A DNA stretch of 64,000 bases, from positions 4,043-68,042 of the forward strand of contig DATIJJ010000002.1 of the NCBI GenBank assembly GCA_035478795.1, read 5' to 3'. The first letter of the stretch is position 1; each line of letters opens with the position of its first letter. Origin of the DNA: DATIJJ01 sp035478795 (GTDB lineage: Bacteria > Pseudomonadota > Gammaproteobacteria > DSM-16500). Both the position numbers and the translations under genes were made by a program. Shown here piece by piece: positions 54,954 through 64,000 of this stretch. A model generated the notes under the pieces. It saw only the letters and a program-made list of their open reading frames with translations. It was not told the DNA's origin and made no database searches.

Positions 54954-55862
54954 TCACTCGCGATCTTTCGAACGATGCCGGTCGGATTGCACGCTGTCTT
55001 CAATCAGTTCAATAATCTTGCCTGCTACATCTATCTTCGTTGCGGTTTCGATGCCTTCAAGACCAGGGGATGCATTGATTTCAATGATGAGCGGCCCGCG
55101 GTTGGAGCGGACAATATCGACACCCGCGACATTCAGGCCAATAATGCGCGCGGCATCGATCGCCATCTTGCGTTCTTCATCCGTAATCTCAACCGACATG
55201 GCCGTACCGCCGCGATGCAGGTTCGAACGAAATTCGTCAGACGATTCCGACTGACGCTTCATGGCAGCGACCACATCATGGCCAACGACAAAACAGCGAA
55301 TGTCTGCGCCACCCGCTTCCTTGATGTATTCCTGCACCAGAATATTGACTTTCAAACCTAAAAAAGCCTCAATCATGCTGCGCGCGGCCTTGGCGGTTTC
55401 CACCAGAATCACACCAATGCCCTGGGTTCCTTCCAAAAATTTAATCACCAAAGGCGGCCCGCCGACCATTTTGATCAGATCGCCAATCTCATCCAGAGAA
55501 TGCGCAAAACCCGTCACCGGCAAGCCAATGCCTTTTTTGGACAGTAACTGCAAACAACGTAATTTATCGCGTGAACGCGTGATGGCAATGGACTCATTGA
55601 CACAAAAAACACCCATCATTTTTAACTGGCGAACCACAGCAGCACCATAAAAAGTGACGGATGCACCGATACGCGGAATCACGGCATCATAGTGCGGCAA
55701 TTCCTTGCCCTTGTAATGGATCGATGGATGCGAGGATGTTACATTCATGTAACAACGCAAGGTATCAATCACGTCCGCCTCATGTCCGCGAACGTTGGCC
55801 GCTTCCACCAGACGGCGTGTCGAATAAAGATCCTGTCTTCTGGATAAAATCGCGATTTTCAT
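54954..55862 (-). CDS. rimK: RimK-type ATP-grasp ligase
   Basis: RimK adds Glu residues to the C-terminus of ribosomal protein S6 in E. coli. The 302 residues show MKIAILSRRQDLYSTRRLVEAA, the ATP-grasp core (PLVIKFLEGTQGIGV) and the metal site EINASPGLEGIE. The ATG at 55862 is chosen by homology; an ATG at 55889 touches the upstream stop. The upstream gene is its usual partner. Confidence 0.95.
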   Translation of the reverse strand: MKIAILSRRQDLYSTRRLVEAANVRGHEADVIDTLRCYMNVTSSHPSIHYKGKELPHYDAVIPRIGASVTFYGAAVVRQLKMMGVFCVNESIAITRSRDKLRCLQLLSKKGIGLPVTGFAHSLDEIGDLIKMVGGPPLVIKFLEGTQGIGVILVETAKAARSMIEAFLGLKVNILVQEYIKEAGGADIRCFVVGHDVVAAMKRQSESSDEFRSNLHRGGTAMSVEITDEERKMAIDAARIIGLNVAGVDIVRSNRGPLIIEINASPGLEGIETATKIDVAGKIIELIEDSVQSDRHRSKDRE

Positions 55863-55889
55863 AAAACCTGCACTCACCTCATCTGTCAT

Positions 55890-56354
55890 TTATTTTTTTC
55901 TGATAAACGATCGCCCCGGATTCACGACAAACCGTTTTCGAATGGCGCTTCTGCCAAGCAGCATACGAAACAACATGCTGTCACGTTCCGTGAGCGTAAT
56001 CTCAATCGGCCAGGTTTGATCACCCAGCGTCATTGGCGTACAAATCACAAAACGCTCTTCACTGTGCCCGCCGGAGTCTGTCACCCATCGCCTGTCGATA
56101 ATGTCTGCGACACACGTCATCACCACGTCGATATTATTCTGAACAGGGTGAATGTCAAATGCCACACGATCCCGACCCTGTTCCGTGAAAGGACGAAGCG
56201 CGAAGGCATGCAACGCGGATGTTCTCGCACCGGTATCAATTTTGGCTTTGATGTTTTCGATTTTAAGTTCCGGCAAGGTGACCCACTCACGCCAGCCAAT
56301 CGGTTTCAGCCTGCGCTTTTTTTTTATTCTATCAGGGGGAAAATCTGTGTTCAT
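55890..56354 (-). CDS. rimB: RimB/retropepsin-like protease linked to RimK
   Basis: A 154-residue protein of the family often called ATP-dependent zinc protease. The aspartic-protease-like motif is KIDTGARTSALHA near residue 38, followed by a beta-rich fold and LLGRSAIRKRF. In Pseudomonas, RimB trims the Glu tails made by RimK. It lies 27 bases before rimK and is divergent from acs. Confidence 0.9.
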   Translation of the reverse strand: MNTDFPPDRIKKKRRLKPIGWREWVTLPELKIENIKAKIDTGARTSALHAFALRPFTEQGRDRVAFDIHPVQNNIDVVMTCVADIIDRRWVTDSGGHSEERFVICTPMTLGDQTWPIEITLTERDSMLFRMLLGRSAIRKRFVVNPGRSFIRKK

Positions 56355-56459
56355 AAGCCATTATTTTATCATAAGGGTCCCCCGCGTTCACGGATTATTT
56401 TGGATAGAGTTTCAGGTCATTTCTGTATAAGCTATCCACTAAACCCTGGAACCTTGCTG

Positions 56460-58343
56460 ATGGATGAAACGAAATACCACGACTTGTATGCACGCTCGTT
56501 GCGCGACCCTGCTCACTTTTGGAGTGAACAGGCGGAAAAGTTTATCACATGGTTCAAACGCTGGGATACCGTGACAGAAGGTGATTTCAACCGGCACAAT
56601 GTCCGCTGGTTTCTGAATGGAAAACTGAATGCCTGCTACAATGCGCTCGATCGCCATCTTGAGACAAAATCCGGTGAAACAGCCATTCTTTGGGAAGGCA
56701 ATGATCCTGAAAAAACAAAAAAAATCACTTACGCGCAATTGTATGAAAACGTGTGCCGCTTTGCGAATGTCTTAAAAAAAATAAACGTTAAAAAAGGCGA
56801 TCGTGTCTGTCTCTACCTGCCCATGATTCCGGAAGCCATCGTTGCGATGTTGGCTTCTGCTCGCATCGGAGCCGTGCATTCGGTCGTGTTTGCCGGATTT
56901 TCACCGGAATCCCTCGCCTCGCGAATCAATGATTGCGATTGCGAGATTGTCATCACGGCAACGGTGGGACGCCGTGGCGATAAAATTATTCCTCTCAAAA
57001 AAAATGTGGATGAAGCCCTCATCCATTGTCCCGGTGTCCGTCATGTCATTGTGGTTGAAGAAGCCAATCAACCGGCGCCTTTTCAGGAAGGTCGGGATAT
57101 CGCATACCACGATGCCATGAAAACGGCCGAAAAACAGTGCCCGTGTGAAATCATGGATGCAGAAGATCCATTATTTATTTTATATACGTCAGGCTCAACC
57201 GGAAAACCCAAGGGCATTGTACACACCACAGGCGGTTATCTGGTGTATGTCGCCATGACGTTTAAGTATGTATTTGATTATCACGACCGGGATGTGTACT
57301 GGTGTACAGCCGATATTGGCTGGATCACCGGTCACTCGTATCTGGTGTACGGTCCCTTGTGTCATGGCGCCACCACGCTGGTGTTTGAAGGCGTACCGAC
57401 GTATCCAACCCCTTCCCGTTTTTGGGAAGTGATCGACAAACATCGCGTCAGTATTTTTTATACCGCACCGACCGCCATCCGTGCACTGCGGCGTGAAGGC
57501 GATTCATGGGTGAAAAAAACGAAACGTGACAGCCTGAAAATACTCGGCACCGTCGGTGAACCGATCAATCCGGATGTCTGGAAATGGTATGACCAGGTCG
57601 TTGGAAACAACCATTGTCCGATCGTTGACACCTGGTGGCAGACAGAAACCGGCGGCATCCTGATCAGTCCATTGCCACACACCACCCGGTTAAAACCCGG
57701 TTCTGCGACACTGCCTTTCTTTGGTATTGTTCCGGATATTGTCGATGAGGCAGGTCAATCGGTTGAACAGGGAAAAATGGGCAGACTTGTCATTCGCAAA
57801 CCCTGGCCTGGGATGATGCAAACTGTCCATGGTGATCGGGAACGTTTTGTCGAAGGGTACTTTAAAGACGTGCCCGACTGCTACCTCACCGGCGACAATG
57901 CAAGACAGGATGAAGACGGTTATTTCTGGATCACCGGACGCAATGATGATGTCATCAAAATTTCAGGCCATCGCATTGGGTCCGGCGAAGTGGAAAGCGC
58001 ATTCATCGCATCATCCGCCGTATCCGAAGCCGGTGTCGTGCCTGTCCCGGATGAGATACGGGGCGAGAGTATTTATGCCTTCGTCACACTGAAATCCGGT
58101 ATCAAGGCCAGTGACGAATTAAAAAAAGAGTTGATTCAACACGTGAGAGGATCTATCGGTGCCTTTGCTGCACCGAAATATATTCAGTGGGCAGAAGCCT
58201 TGCCTAAAACACGTTCGGGGAAAATCATGCGGCGTTTATTGCGAAAAATCGCGAACGATGAAATGAAAGATCCGGGCGATACCTCTACGCTTTCGGATCC
58301 GGACGTCGTGAATGAACTCATCAAAAATCGGTTGGTGTTATAA
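56460..58343 (+). CDS. acsA: Acetyl-CoA synthetase
   Basis: The enzyme makes acetyl-CoA from acetate through acetyl-AMP. The 627 residues show ILYTSGSTGKPKG near 235, the acetate pocket in VDTWWQTETGG and the regulatory Lys motif PKTRSGKIMRRLLRK near the C-terminus, which is acetylated in known homologues. The open frame extends upstream to 56016 but there it is antisense to rimB; ATG 56460 fits family length. It heads a cluster with aconitase and an acyl-CoA dehydrogenase. Confidence 0.94.
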   Translation: MDETKYHDLYARSLRDPAHFWSEQAEKFITWFKRWDTVTEGDFNRHNVRWFLNGKLNACYNALDRHLETKSGETAILWEGNDPEKTKKITYAQLYENVCRFANVLKKINVKKGDRVCLYLPMIPEAIVAMLASARIGAVHSVVFAGFSPESLASRINDCDCEIVITATVGRRGDKIIPLKKNVDEALIHCPGVRHVIVVEEANQPAPFQEGRDIAYHDAMKTAEKQCPCEIMDAEDPLFILYTSGSTGKPKGIVHTTGGYLVYVAMTFKYVFDYHDRDVYWCTADIGWITGHSYLVYGPLCHGATTLVFEGVPTYPTPSRFWEVIDKHRVSIFYTAPTAIRALRREGDSWVKKTKRDSLKILGTVGEPINPDVWKWYDQVVGNNHCPIVDTWWQTETGGILISPLPHTTRLKPGSATLPFFGIVPDIVDEAGQSVEQGKMGRLVIRKPWPGMMQTVHGDRERFVEGYFKDVPDCYLTGDNARQDEDGYFWITGRNDDVIKISGHRIGSGEVESAFIASSAVSEAGVVPVPDEIRGESIYAFVTLKSGIKASDELKKELIQHVRGSIGAFAAPKYIQWAEALPKTRSGKIMRRLLRKIANDEMKDPGDTSTLSDPDVVNELIKNRLVL

Positions 58344-58369
58344 TATTTTGTCTTTTCAGGGAGAAAATC

Positions 58370-60313
58370 ATGGCAATGAATGTCGCGCAAAAACTGATTC
58401 AGGCACATCTTCTCGAAGGCGAAATGATTCCCGGCCAGGAAATTTCCCTGAAAATCGATCAAACGCTTTGTCAGGATGCAACCGGGACGCTTGTCATGCT
58501 CGAACTCGAAGCCATGGGAATCGATCGGGTCAAAACAGAATTGTCCGCGCAATATGTCGATCATAATCTCATTCAGGAAGATTTTAAAAACGCCGACGAT
58601 CATCTGTTTTTACAAAGCGCTGCCAGACGTTTTGGCATCTGGTTCAGCCGTCCGGGCAATGGAGTCAGTCATCCCATCCACATGGAAAGTTTCGGCAAAC
58701 CCGGCAAGACCTTGCTCGGATCCGACAGTCACACCTGTGCTGCCGGTTGTCTTGGCATGCTGGCGATGGGTGCCGGTGGTCTTGAAGTGGCCCTCTCGAT
58801 GGCGGGCCAGCCATTTCATGTCAAAATGCCAAAAATCCGGGGTGTGAAACTCACCGGCAAAATGCCGGAATGGGTCAGTGCAAAAGATGTCATCCTCGAA
58901 ATGCTGCGTCGTCATGACGTGAAAGGCGGCGTTAATCAAATCATTGAATATTACGGTTCCGGCGTGAAAACACTTTCTGCCATGGATCGTCATGTCATTG
59001 CCAATATGGGAGCCGAACTCGGTGCAACTGCAACCGTCTTTCCATCCGATAAGGAAACGCTCCATTTTTTACGTTCTGAAGGACGCGAACAGGATTGGGT
59101 CGAACTCCTTCCTGATAAAGGCGCAAAATATGATTTAAATGACAAGATCGATTTGTCGACTCTCGAACCGCTCATTGCCTTGCCCTCAAGTCCTGGCAAA
59201 GTGGTTCCCGTTCGGGAAGTGGCGGGCCGTGATATTTATCAAAGTTATGTCGGTTCATCGGCCAATCCGGGTTATCGTGATTTTGCAATCGCTGCCATGA
59301 TGGTGAAAGAAGCGCGCGCCGATGCAAACGTCTCCTTTGACATCAATCCCTCTTCGAGAAACCAGCTGGAAGATCTGGCCAATAGCGGCCTCCTGTCTTC
59401 GCTCCTTCATGCAGGCGCACGCATTCATCAGGCCGGATGCAATGGCTGTATTGGCATGGGACAGGCACCGGCAACCGGGCGAAACAGTCTGCGCACGGTA
59501 CCGCGCAATTTTCCGGGGCGTTCCGGCACACTGGAGGACAGTGTGTATTTATGCAGCCCGGAAACAGCAACGGCTTCTGCCATCCGTGGAAAAATCACTG
59601 ACCCGCGTACACTCGGCATCCCTTATCCCAAAGTTAAATTACCCAAACAGCCAACGACCAACAAAAGCATGCTGGAAGCGCCGTTGCCTCTTGAAGAAGC
59701 CCGCAAGGTCAGACTCGTCAAAGGTCCAAATATTGCCTCGATCCCTGAATTAAAACCATTAACCGACCGCATGCGTCTACCTGTTCTGCTGAAAGTCGGT
59801 GACAATGTGTCGACGGATGAAATCATGCCCGCGGGTGCGAGGGTATTACCTTACCGCAGCAACATCCCCAAAATCAGTGAATTTTCATTTGATGTTCTGG
59901 ATGACACCTATGCAAGACGTGCCAATGCCATGCGGCACGAAGGTGGTCATGCGATTATTGGCGGTGAAAATTACGGGCAAGGGTCGAGTCGCGAACATGC
60001 CGCACTCGGGCCGCGTTATTTGGGGTTACAACTTGTCATCACCAAAAGTTTTGCGCGCATTCACTGGCAAAACCTGGTGAATTTTGGCATCCTGCCGCTG
60101 ACTTTTGCCGATCCCAAAGACTACGACAAAATTCAAATGGGGGATGTTATTGTGTTAAATGATGTGCGCAATGCTATTCAACAAAGTCATGAACTGACCC
60201 TGATGATCGAAGGAAAAAATGTGTCGATTCCATTGCTGCATTCCTTATCCCATCGACAAATTGATATATTGCTGCATGGCGGATTAATTAATCAGGTTAA
60301 AGCGATCAAATGA
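58370..60313 (+). CDS. Aconitate hydratase, 640-residue type
   Basis: Converts citrate to isocitrate through a 4Fe-4S cluster. The 647 residues contain LGSDSHTCAAGCLGMLAMGAGG, the cluster Cys in AGCNGCIGMG and the swivel domain GENYGQGSSREHAALGPRYLG. This is the shorter aconitase type found in Aquifex and many bacteria, not the 890-residue AcnA. AGGGAGA precedes the ATG, and the gene is 26 bases after acs. Confidence 0.93.
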   Translation: MAMNVAQKLIQAHLLEGEMIPGQEISLKIDQTLCQDATGTLVMLELEAMGIDRVKTELSAQYVDHNLIQEDFKNADDHLFLQSAARRFGIWFSRPGNGVSHPIHMESFGKPGKTLLGSDSHTCAAGCLGMLAMGAGGLEVALSMAGQPFHVKMPKIRGVKLTGKMPEWVSAKDVILEMLRRHDVKGGVNQIIEYYGSGVKTLSAMDRHVIANMGAELGATATVFPSDKETLHFLRSEGREQDWVELLPDKGAKYDLNDKIDLSTLEPLIALPSSPGKVVPVREVAGRDIYQSYVGSSANPGYRDFAIAAMMVKEARADANVSFDINPSSRNQLEDLANSGLLSSLLHAGARIHQAGCNGCIGMGQAPATGRNSLRTVPRNFPGRSGTLEDSVYLCSPETATASAIRGKITDPRTLGIPYPKVKLPKQPTTNKSMLEAPLPLEEARKVRLVKGPNIASIPELKPLTDRMRLPVLLKVGDNVSTDEIMPAGARVLPYRSNIPKISEFSFDVLDDTYARRANAMRHEGGHAIIGGENYGQGSSREHAALGPRYLGLQLVITKSFARIHWQNLVNFGILPLTFADPKDYDKIQMGDVIVLNDVRNAIQQSHELTLMIEGKNVSIPLLHSLSHRQIDILLHGGLINQVKAIK

Positions 60314-61500
60314 AAAATAACAAATCGGCACAACCGTCTTTTTTGTGGAGCGATCCTTTTTTATTCGCTGACCAGTTGACGGAAGAAGAACGCATGGTGC
60401 GCGATGCGGCTTATTCATACGCCGAGGAAAAATTACGGCCACGCGTACAATCTGCCTTTCATGATGAATATTTCGATCGTGCGATTTTACGCGAAATGGG
60501 TGAGCAGGGATTTTTGGGTGCCACCTTGCAGGGTTATGGGTGTGCAGGCATCAATGCTGTTTCGTATGGACTTCTCGCGCGAGAAATTGAACGCGTGGAT
60601 TCAGGCTATCGTTCCGCCATGAGTGTGCAATCGAGTCTTGTGATGTATCCCATTCACCACTATGGCAGTGAAACCCAGCGAGAAACCTTTTTACCGAAAC
60701 TCGCAAGCGGTGAATGGATCGGCTGTTTTGGATTAACCGAACCCAATCACGGGTCAGATCCCGCCAGCATGGAAACACGTGCCAGAAAAACCGCGGGCGG
60801 TTTTTTGTTGAAAGGCACCAAAATGTGGATCACGAATTCGCCCATCGCGGATATTTTCATTGTGTGGGCAAAAAACGATGCCGGTCGCATTCGCGGGTTT
60901 ATCCTTGAAAAAGACATGCCGGGATTGTCTGCACCGGTTCTCCATGGAAAAATGAGCATGCGTGCTTCCATCACCGGTGAAATTGTGATGGAGGATGTGT
61001 TCGTACCGGATGATCATGAATTGCCAGAGGCGGATGGTTTATCAGGACCGCTCGGGTGCCTCGACAATGCGCGTTATGGCATTGCATGGGGGGTTTTGGG
61101 CGCAGCAGAATTTTGCTGGCACAGGGCACGCCAGTACGTGCTGGATCGTCCCCAGTTCGGCAGACCACTTGCCCAAAATCAATTGATCCAGGCAAAACTC
61201 GTCACCATGCAAACAGACATTGCCTTTGCGCTGCAGGGCTGTCTGCGCGCCGGTCGTTTGAAAGACGAAGGAAAGGTCACAACACCCCTGATCTCTCTCA
61301 TCAAACGTCACGCAACGATAATAGCACTGGATATTGCACGCGAGGCACGTGATATACTGGGTGCCAATGGCATTATGGAAGAATATGACGTGATCCGTCA
61401 CATGCTGAACCTTGAAACAGTCAAAACGTATGAAGGCACGGTAGATATTCATACGCTGATCCTGGGCCAGGCGATGACCGGGATACAGGCGTTCAAATGA
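60310..61500 (+). CDS. gcdH: Acyl-CoA dehydrogenase, glutaryl-CoA dehydrogenase-like
   Basis: A 396-residue FAD enzyme. MSVQSSLVMYPIHHYGSE, CFGLTEPNHGSDPASMET and the catalytic-Glu segment VKTYEGTVDIHTLILG are typical of glutaryl-CoA dehydrogenases, which turn glutaryl-CoA to crotonyl-CoA in lysine and tryptophan breakdown. The start overlaps the aconitase stop by four bases. Other acyl-CoA substrates remain possible. Confidence 0.92.
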   Translation: MKNNKSAQPSFLWSDPFLFADQLTEEERMVRDAAYSYAEEKLRPRVQSAFHDEYFDRAILREMGEQGFLGATLQGYGCAGINAVSYGLLAREIERVDSGYRSAMSVQSSLVMYPIHHYGSETQRETFLPKLASGEWIGCFGLTEPNHGSDPASMETRARKTAGGFLLKGTKMWITNSPIADIFIVWAKNDAGRIRGFILEKDMPGLSAPVLHGKMSMRASITGEIVMEDVFVPDDHELPEADGLSGPLGCLDNARYGIAWGVLGAAEFCWHRARQYVLDRPQFGRPLAQNQLIQAKLVTMQTDIAFALQGCLRAGRLKDEGKVTTPLISLIKRHATIIALDIAREARDILGANGIMEEYDVIRHMLNLETVKTYEGTVDIHTLILGQAMTGIQAFK

Positions 61501-61524
61501 CATCACACATGATATAAGGATGTA

Positions 61525-63303
61525 ATGAAGATGAAAGGATGCAAAAAAATTATTTCTGTCTTGAAAATAGCACAGATGATTCCCGCCTCAATTATCCTTT
61601 TTTCAAGTCTTGCATTCAGCGGGGAAGCCATTGCAGCACTGACCCCGACACAGTCACAAGCCGTTAGAGCCGCATTGCCTGGCAGTACCGAGCCTGGCGT
61701 CATCAACAACTACATGACCAGTCAAATTCCCCAGCCCAAAATTAAAAAAGGCGCCATTGTCCCTCCGCCGGAACAAAAATCCAATCCATTAGGGCCTGAA
61801 GCGGAACAAATCAAATTCAAGCTCACTCAAATTATTCTGGAAGGCAATCATGTGTATTCAGAAAAAGAATTATCTGCGATTTACAAAAATAAATTAAACA
61901 GGGAAATTTCCGTCGCCGAATTGCAAGAAATTGTGCAAGATATCACGAATTATTATCGCAACAACGGCTATATTTTGTCGCGCGCGGTATTGCCGCCGCA
62001 ACAGGTTAAAGACGGCATCGTGCATATTCGTATTATCGAGGGCTATATTGATCATGTGACAGTGATTGGCACACCCAAAGGTGCCAGAAAACTCGTCGAG
62101 GCCTATGGCGAAAAAATCGCTCAATCAAGGCCCTTGCAAATGAAAGTCATGGAATATTATTTGCATTTGGCCAATGAAATTCCCGGCGTGCAGGTAAAAG
62201 CCATTCTCGAACCGTCAAAAACCGAAACCGGTGCCTCCGATTTGAATCTCGCGGCAGCGACACAGACGTTGAACGGTTCATTCTCTTATGACAACTATGG
62301 ATCACGTTACATTGGTCCCAATCAGGATACCGTCAACGCGGCCCTGAACTCTATTTTCAGGTCTGGTGACACAACACGTGCGACTTATGCAACGACCACC
62401 CGTCCCGAGCAATTACGATTTTATGATATTTCGTATCAAAGTCCTTTAGGCACACATGGCCTGACTGGCACGGTCGGGAAAAATCATTCCAGCACCATTC
62501 CTGGCATGAATCTCGCCATCGTGGATACGAAGGGTGATGCGGCTACCTGGTACGCCAATCTCGCTTATCCTTTGTTGCGCACGCGAACACAAAACATGAC
62601 ACTGGATGGCGGATTAAATTATGCAAACAGCAACGTGACCACTTTTGCCGGGCCGCTTTATAACGATCATATTCGCTCGCTACGATTTGGCGGCAATTAT
62701 GACTTTGCCGATCGATGGAATGGTTCCAATTTATTGGGATTGCATGCCGAAAAGGGATTAAATATCTGGGGTGCATCCAATAATCCCAACTCCACACAAA
62801 CGTCACGATTTGGTGCAGATGGTATTTTCACCAAACTGGTCGCCCAGGCTGCAAGAACGCAACCTCTATACAAGAGATTGTCTGTCTTCGTCCTGATGAA
62901 TGGTCAGTATTCATTTAATCCCTTGCTGGCCACAGAACAATTCGCGTACGGTGGCGCGCAACTCGGACGTGGTTATGATCCTGCTGAAATCATTGGTGAC
63001 AAGGGCTTCTCCGGCACGGTCGAGCTGCGTATGGATTTTCAACCAGGTTATTATCTTTTAAGTGCTGTCGAACCCTACATTTTTTATGATGGAGGCGTTA
63101 TCTGGAATCTTAAAAATGTCGGCGGGGTTGGCACCAAACAAAGTGCAACCTCAACCGGCCTTGGTACCCGCTTTATTTTCACCAAAAACTTTTCCGGTAA
63201 TCTCATGATTGCCCAGCCGTTGACAAAACAGGTGACGGCAGAGGAATTGATCGGCAGAGGACGATGCCCGAGGGGATTTTTTAGTATTGTGGCATCGATT
63301 TAA
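61525..63303 (+). CDS. TpsB-family outer-membrane transporter (ShlB/FhaC/HecB)
   Basis: The pore of a two-partner secretion system. The 592 residues have a signal peptide (about 1-38), a Pro-rich linker, POTRA domains (about 90-235) and a C-terminal barrel with the family strands (FAYGGAQLGRGYDPAEIIGDKG; LRMDFQPGYY). The usual partner TpsA, normally adjacent, is not in the window; the neighbour to the right is an unrelated repeat protein. AAGGA precedes the ATG. TpsB pores export large adhesins or haemolysins. Confidence 0.92.
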   Translation: MKMKGCKKIISVLKIAQMIPASIILFSSLAFSGEAIAALTPTQSQAVRAALPGSTEPGVINNYMTSQIPQPKIKKGAIVPPPEQKSNPLGPEAEQIKFKLTQIILEGNHVYSEKELSAIYKNKLNREISVAELQEIVQDITNYYRNNGYILSRAVLPPQQVKDGIVHIRIIEGYIDHVTVIGTPKGARKLVEAYGEKIAQSRPLQMKVMEYYLHLANEIPGVQVKAILEPSKTETGASDLNLAAATQTLNGSFSYDNYGSRYIGPNQDTVNAALNSIFRSGDTTRATYATTTRPEQLRFYDISYQSPLGTHGLTGTVGKNHSSTIPGMNLAIVDTKGDAATWYANLAYPLLRTRTQNMTLDGGLNYANSNVTTFAGPLYNDHIRSLRFGGNYDFADRWNGSNLLGLHAEKGLNIWGASNNPNSTQTSRFGADGIFTKLVAQAARTQPLYKRLSVFVLMNGQYSFNPLLATEQFAYGGAQLGRGYDPAEIIGDKGFSGTVELRMDFQPGYYLLSAVEPYIFYDGGVIWNLKNVGGVGTKQSATSTGLGTRFIFTKNFSGNLMIAQPLTKQVTAEELIGRGRCPRGFFSIVASI

Positions 63304-63416
63304 GAGAGACTGTATTTTACATTCTCCTTATTTAAATTAACTATTTATTGGCTCAGCTTTTGCAATAATCGTTTTATAGCCTGCAGGTTGTCAGGATTAA
63401 CTGATGGGGTGTGGTG

Positions 63417-64000
63417 TTATTTCTTTTTCATAACCTTAAGCCAGCCCCAATAAATTCCAGATACAAACAATAAAATAGAAAAAATAATGCCTGCATACAA
63501 AAAAGTAATGCGCCATTTCTTCGCTGTTGTTAATCGATCGATGCCATAATTGATTTTTTCAGCAGCTGCTTTAAGTTGTTCTTCACCTGATTTAAATTTT
63601 TCCTGACCTGCCTTAAATTTTTCTTCACTCACTTTGAGTTTTTCTTTCCCTGTTTTGAGTTGTTTTTCACTCGTTTTGAGTTTTTTTTCGCCTGCTTTAA
63701 CCTGATCTTCACCTGCTGCAACCGCTTCCTGTCCTTTAATAACTCTTTGTTTTCCTTGCTGTAGAGCGGGTTGCGATATTATTTCCACCAGCTGACCAAT
63801 AAGGGGAATATTGTTAATCGTCCTCATTTCCTGTTGTGCATCCGCTAATTTTTTCTCACCAACTGCCAATTTATCTTTCCCTGCTGCTAACTGCTTTTTT
63901 CCCGCTGCCAATTTCTCTTTTCCTTGTGCTAATTGCTTTTTGCCTTGTGCCAATTGCTCTTTCCCTTGCGCCAATTGCTCCTTTCCTTGCGCCAATTTCT
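63417..64000 (-). CDS. Seven-residue-repeat membrane protein, 5' end outside window
   Basis: The frame is open to the window edge and no start is visible, so the N-terminus is missing. At least 194 residues are encoded. Seven-residue repeats of the type AxGKxxL (such as AQGKEQL) run at the N-terminal end; after a short break (TINNIPLIGQLVEIISQ) similar repeats resume (KTGKEKL, KSGEEQL). One transmembrane helix (FLYAGIIFSILLFVSGIYWGW) lies near the C-terminus, followed by KKK. The 21-base DNA repeats are nearly identical at the window edge, a sign of recent expansion. The repeat resembles xxGxxxL repeats of YhgE/Pip proteins. Confidence 0.85.
   Translation of the reverse strand, partial: KLAQGKEQLAQGKEQLAQGKKQLAQGKEKLAAGKKQLAAGKDKLAVGEKKLADAQQEMRTINNIPLIGQLVEIISQPALQQGKQRVIKGQEAVAAGEDQVKAGEKKLKTSEKQLKTGKEKLKVSEEKFKAGQEKFKSGEEQLKAAAEKINYGIDRLTTAKKWRITFLYAGIIFSILLFVSGIYWGWLKVMKKK

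Noticed and set aside
56016..56459. Upstream extension of the acs frame
   Set aside because: It is antisense to rimB, and the family N-terminus begins at ATG 56460.

Overview
The window looks like chromosome from a Legionellales gammaproteobacterium, near Coxiella or Legionella. That placement is inferred from gene content, not from a search. The evidence is gammaproteobacterial housekeeping synteny (metY-rimP-nusA-infB-rbfA-truB-rpsO-pnp; miaB-phoH-ybeY-corC; ksgA-apaH), a Com1-like DsbA protein, ORFan coiled-coil and ankyrin genes, and PmrA-box-like sites in front of two such genes, the arrangement known for Dot/Icm effector genes in that order. No type IV secretion gene is in the window.

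Layout. 1-3106: two coiled-coil ORFans in an apparent operon behind a PmrA-like promoter. 3091-6867: dsbD-gshA-gshB (thiol redox). 6919-9102: groESL behind a promoter carrying both a CIRCE operator and a sigma-32-like site. 9105-14462: hybrid histidine kinase, CheY-like regulator and HPt-REC-REC-GGDEF protein, probably one phosphorelay. 14511-21235: site-2 protease, ZIP transporter, mdh, hemW, an outer-membrane barrel, trmB, pncB. 21276-26101: metNIQ, a Sel1 lipoprotein, ksgA, apaH. 26102-27056: repeat-rich island with a DUF559 endonuclease pseudogene between inverted repeats. 27057-36271: folA and the metY-to-pnp translation operon, reading leftwards from an initiator tRNA. 36295-42504: DsbA/Com1, cca, rsgA, aldo/keto reductase, FAD oxidoreductase, fabV. 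42509-45520: palindrome, PmrA-like promoter, ankyrin-like gene, QEGLA-motif (MATCAP-like) gene. 45591-51764: fis, DksA-like, rsmE, ferredoxin-like, then miaB-phoH-ybeY-corC and a membrane protein with an HEXXH motif. 51796-52127: nested palindromic repeats. 52251-54907: two tandem paralogous ORFans. 54954-63303: rimK-rimB, acs-acn-gcdH, and a TpsB-type transporter. 63417-64000: the end of a seven-residue-repeat protein.

The most novel signal is in the two tandem paralogues at 52251-54873. Both carry an N-terminal SILK motif followed 9 to 16 residues later by an RVxF-type motif, the bipartite docking signature used by eukaryotic protein phosphatase 1 regulators. Together with the two PmrA-like promoters, the ankyrin-like protein and the coiled-coil operon, this suggests a host-directed gene set scattered among housekeeping operons. 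Secretion and host binding are inferences here; the motifs themselves can be read in the sequence.
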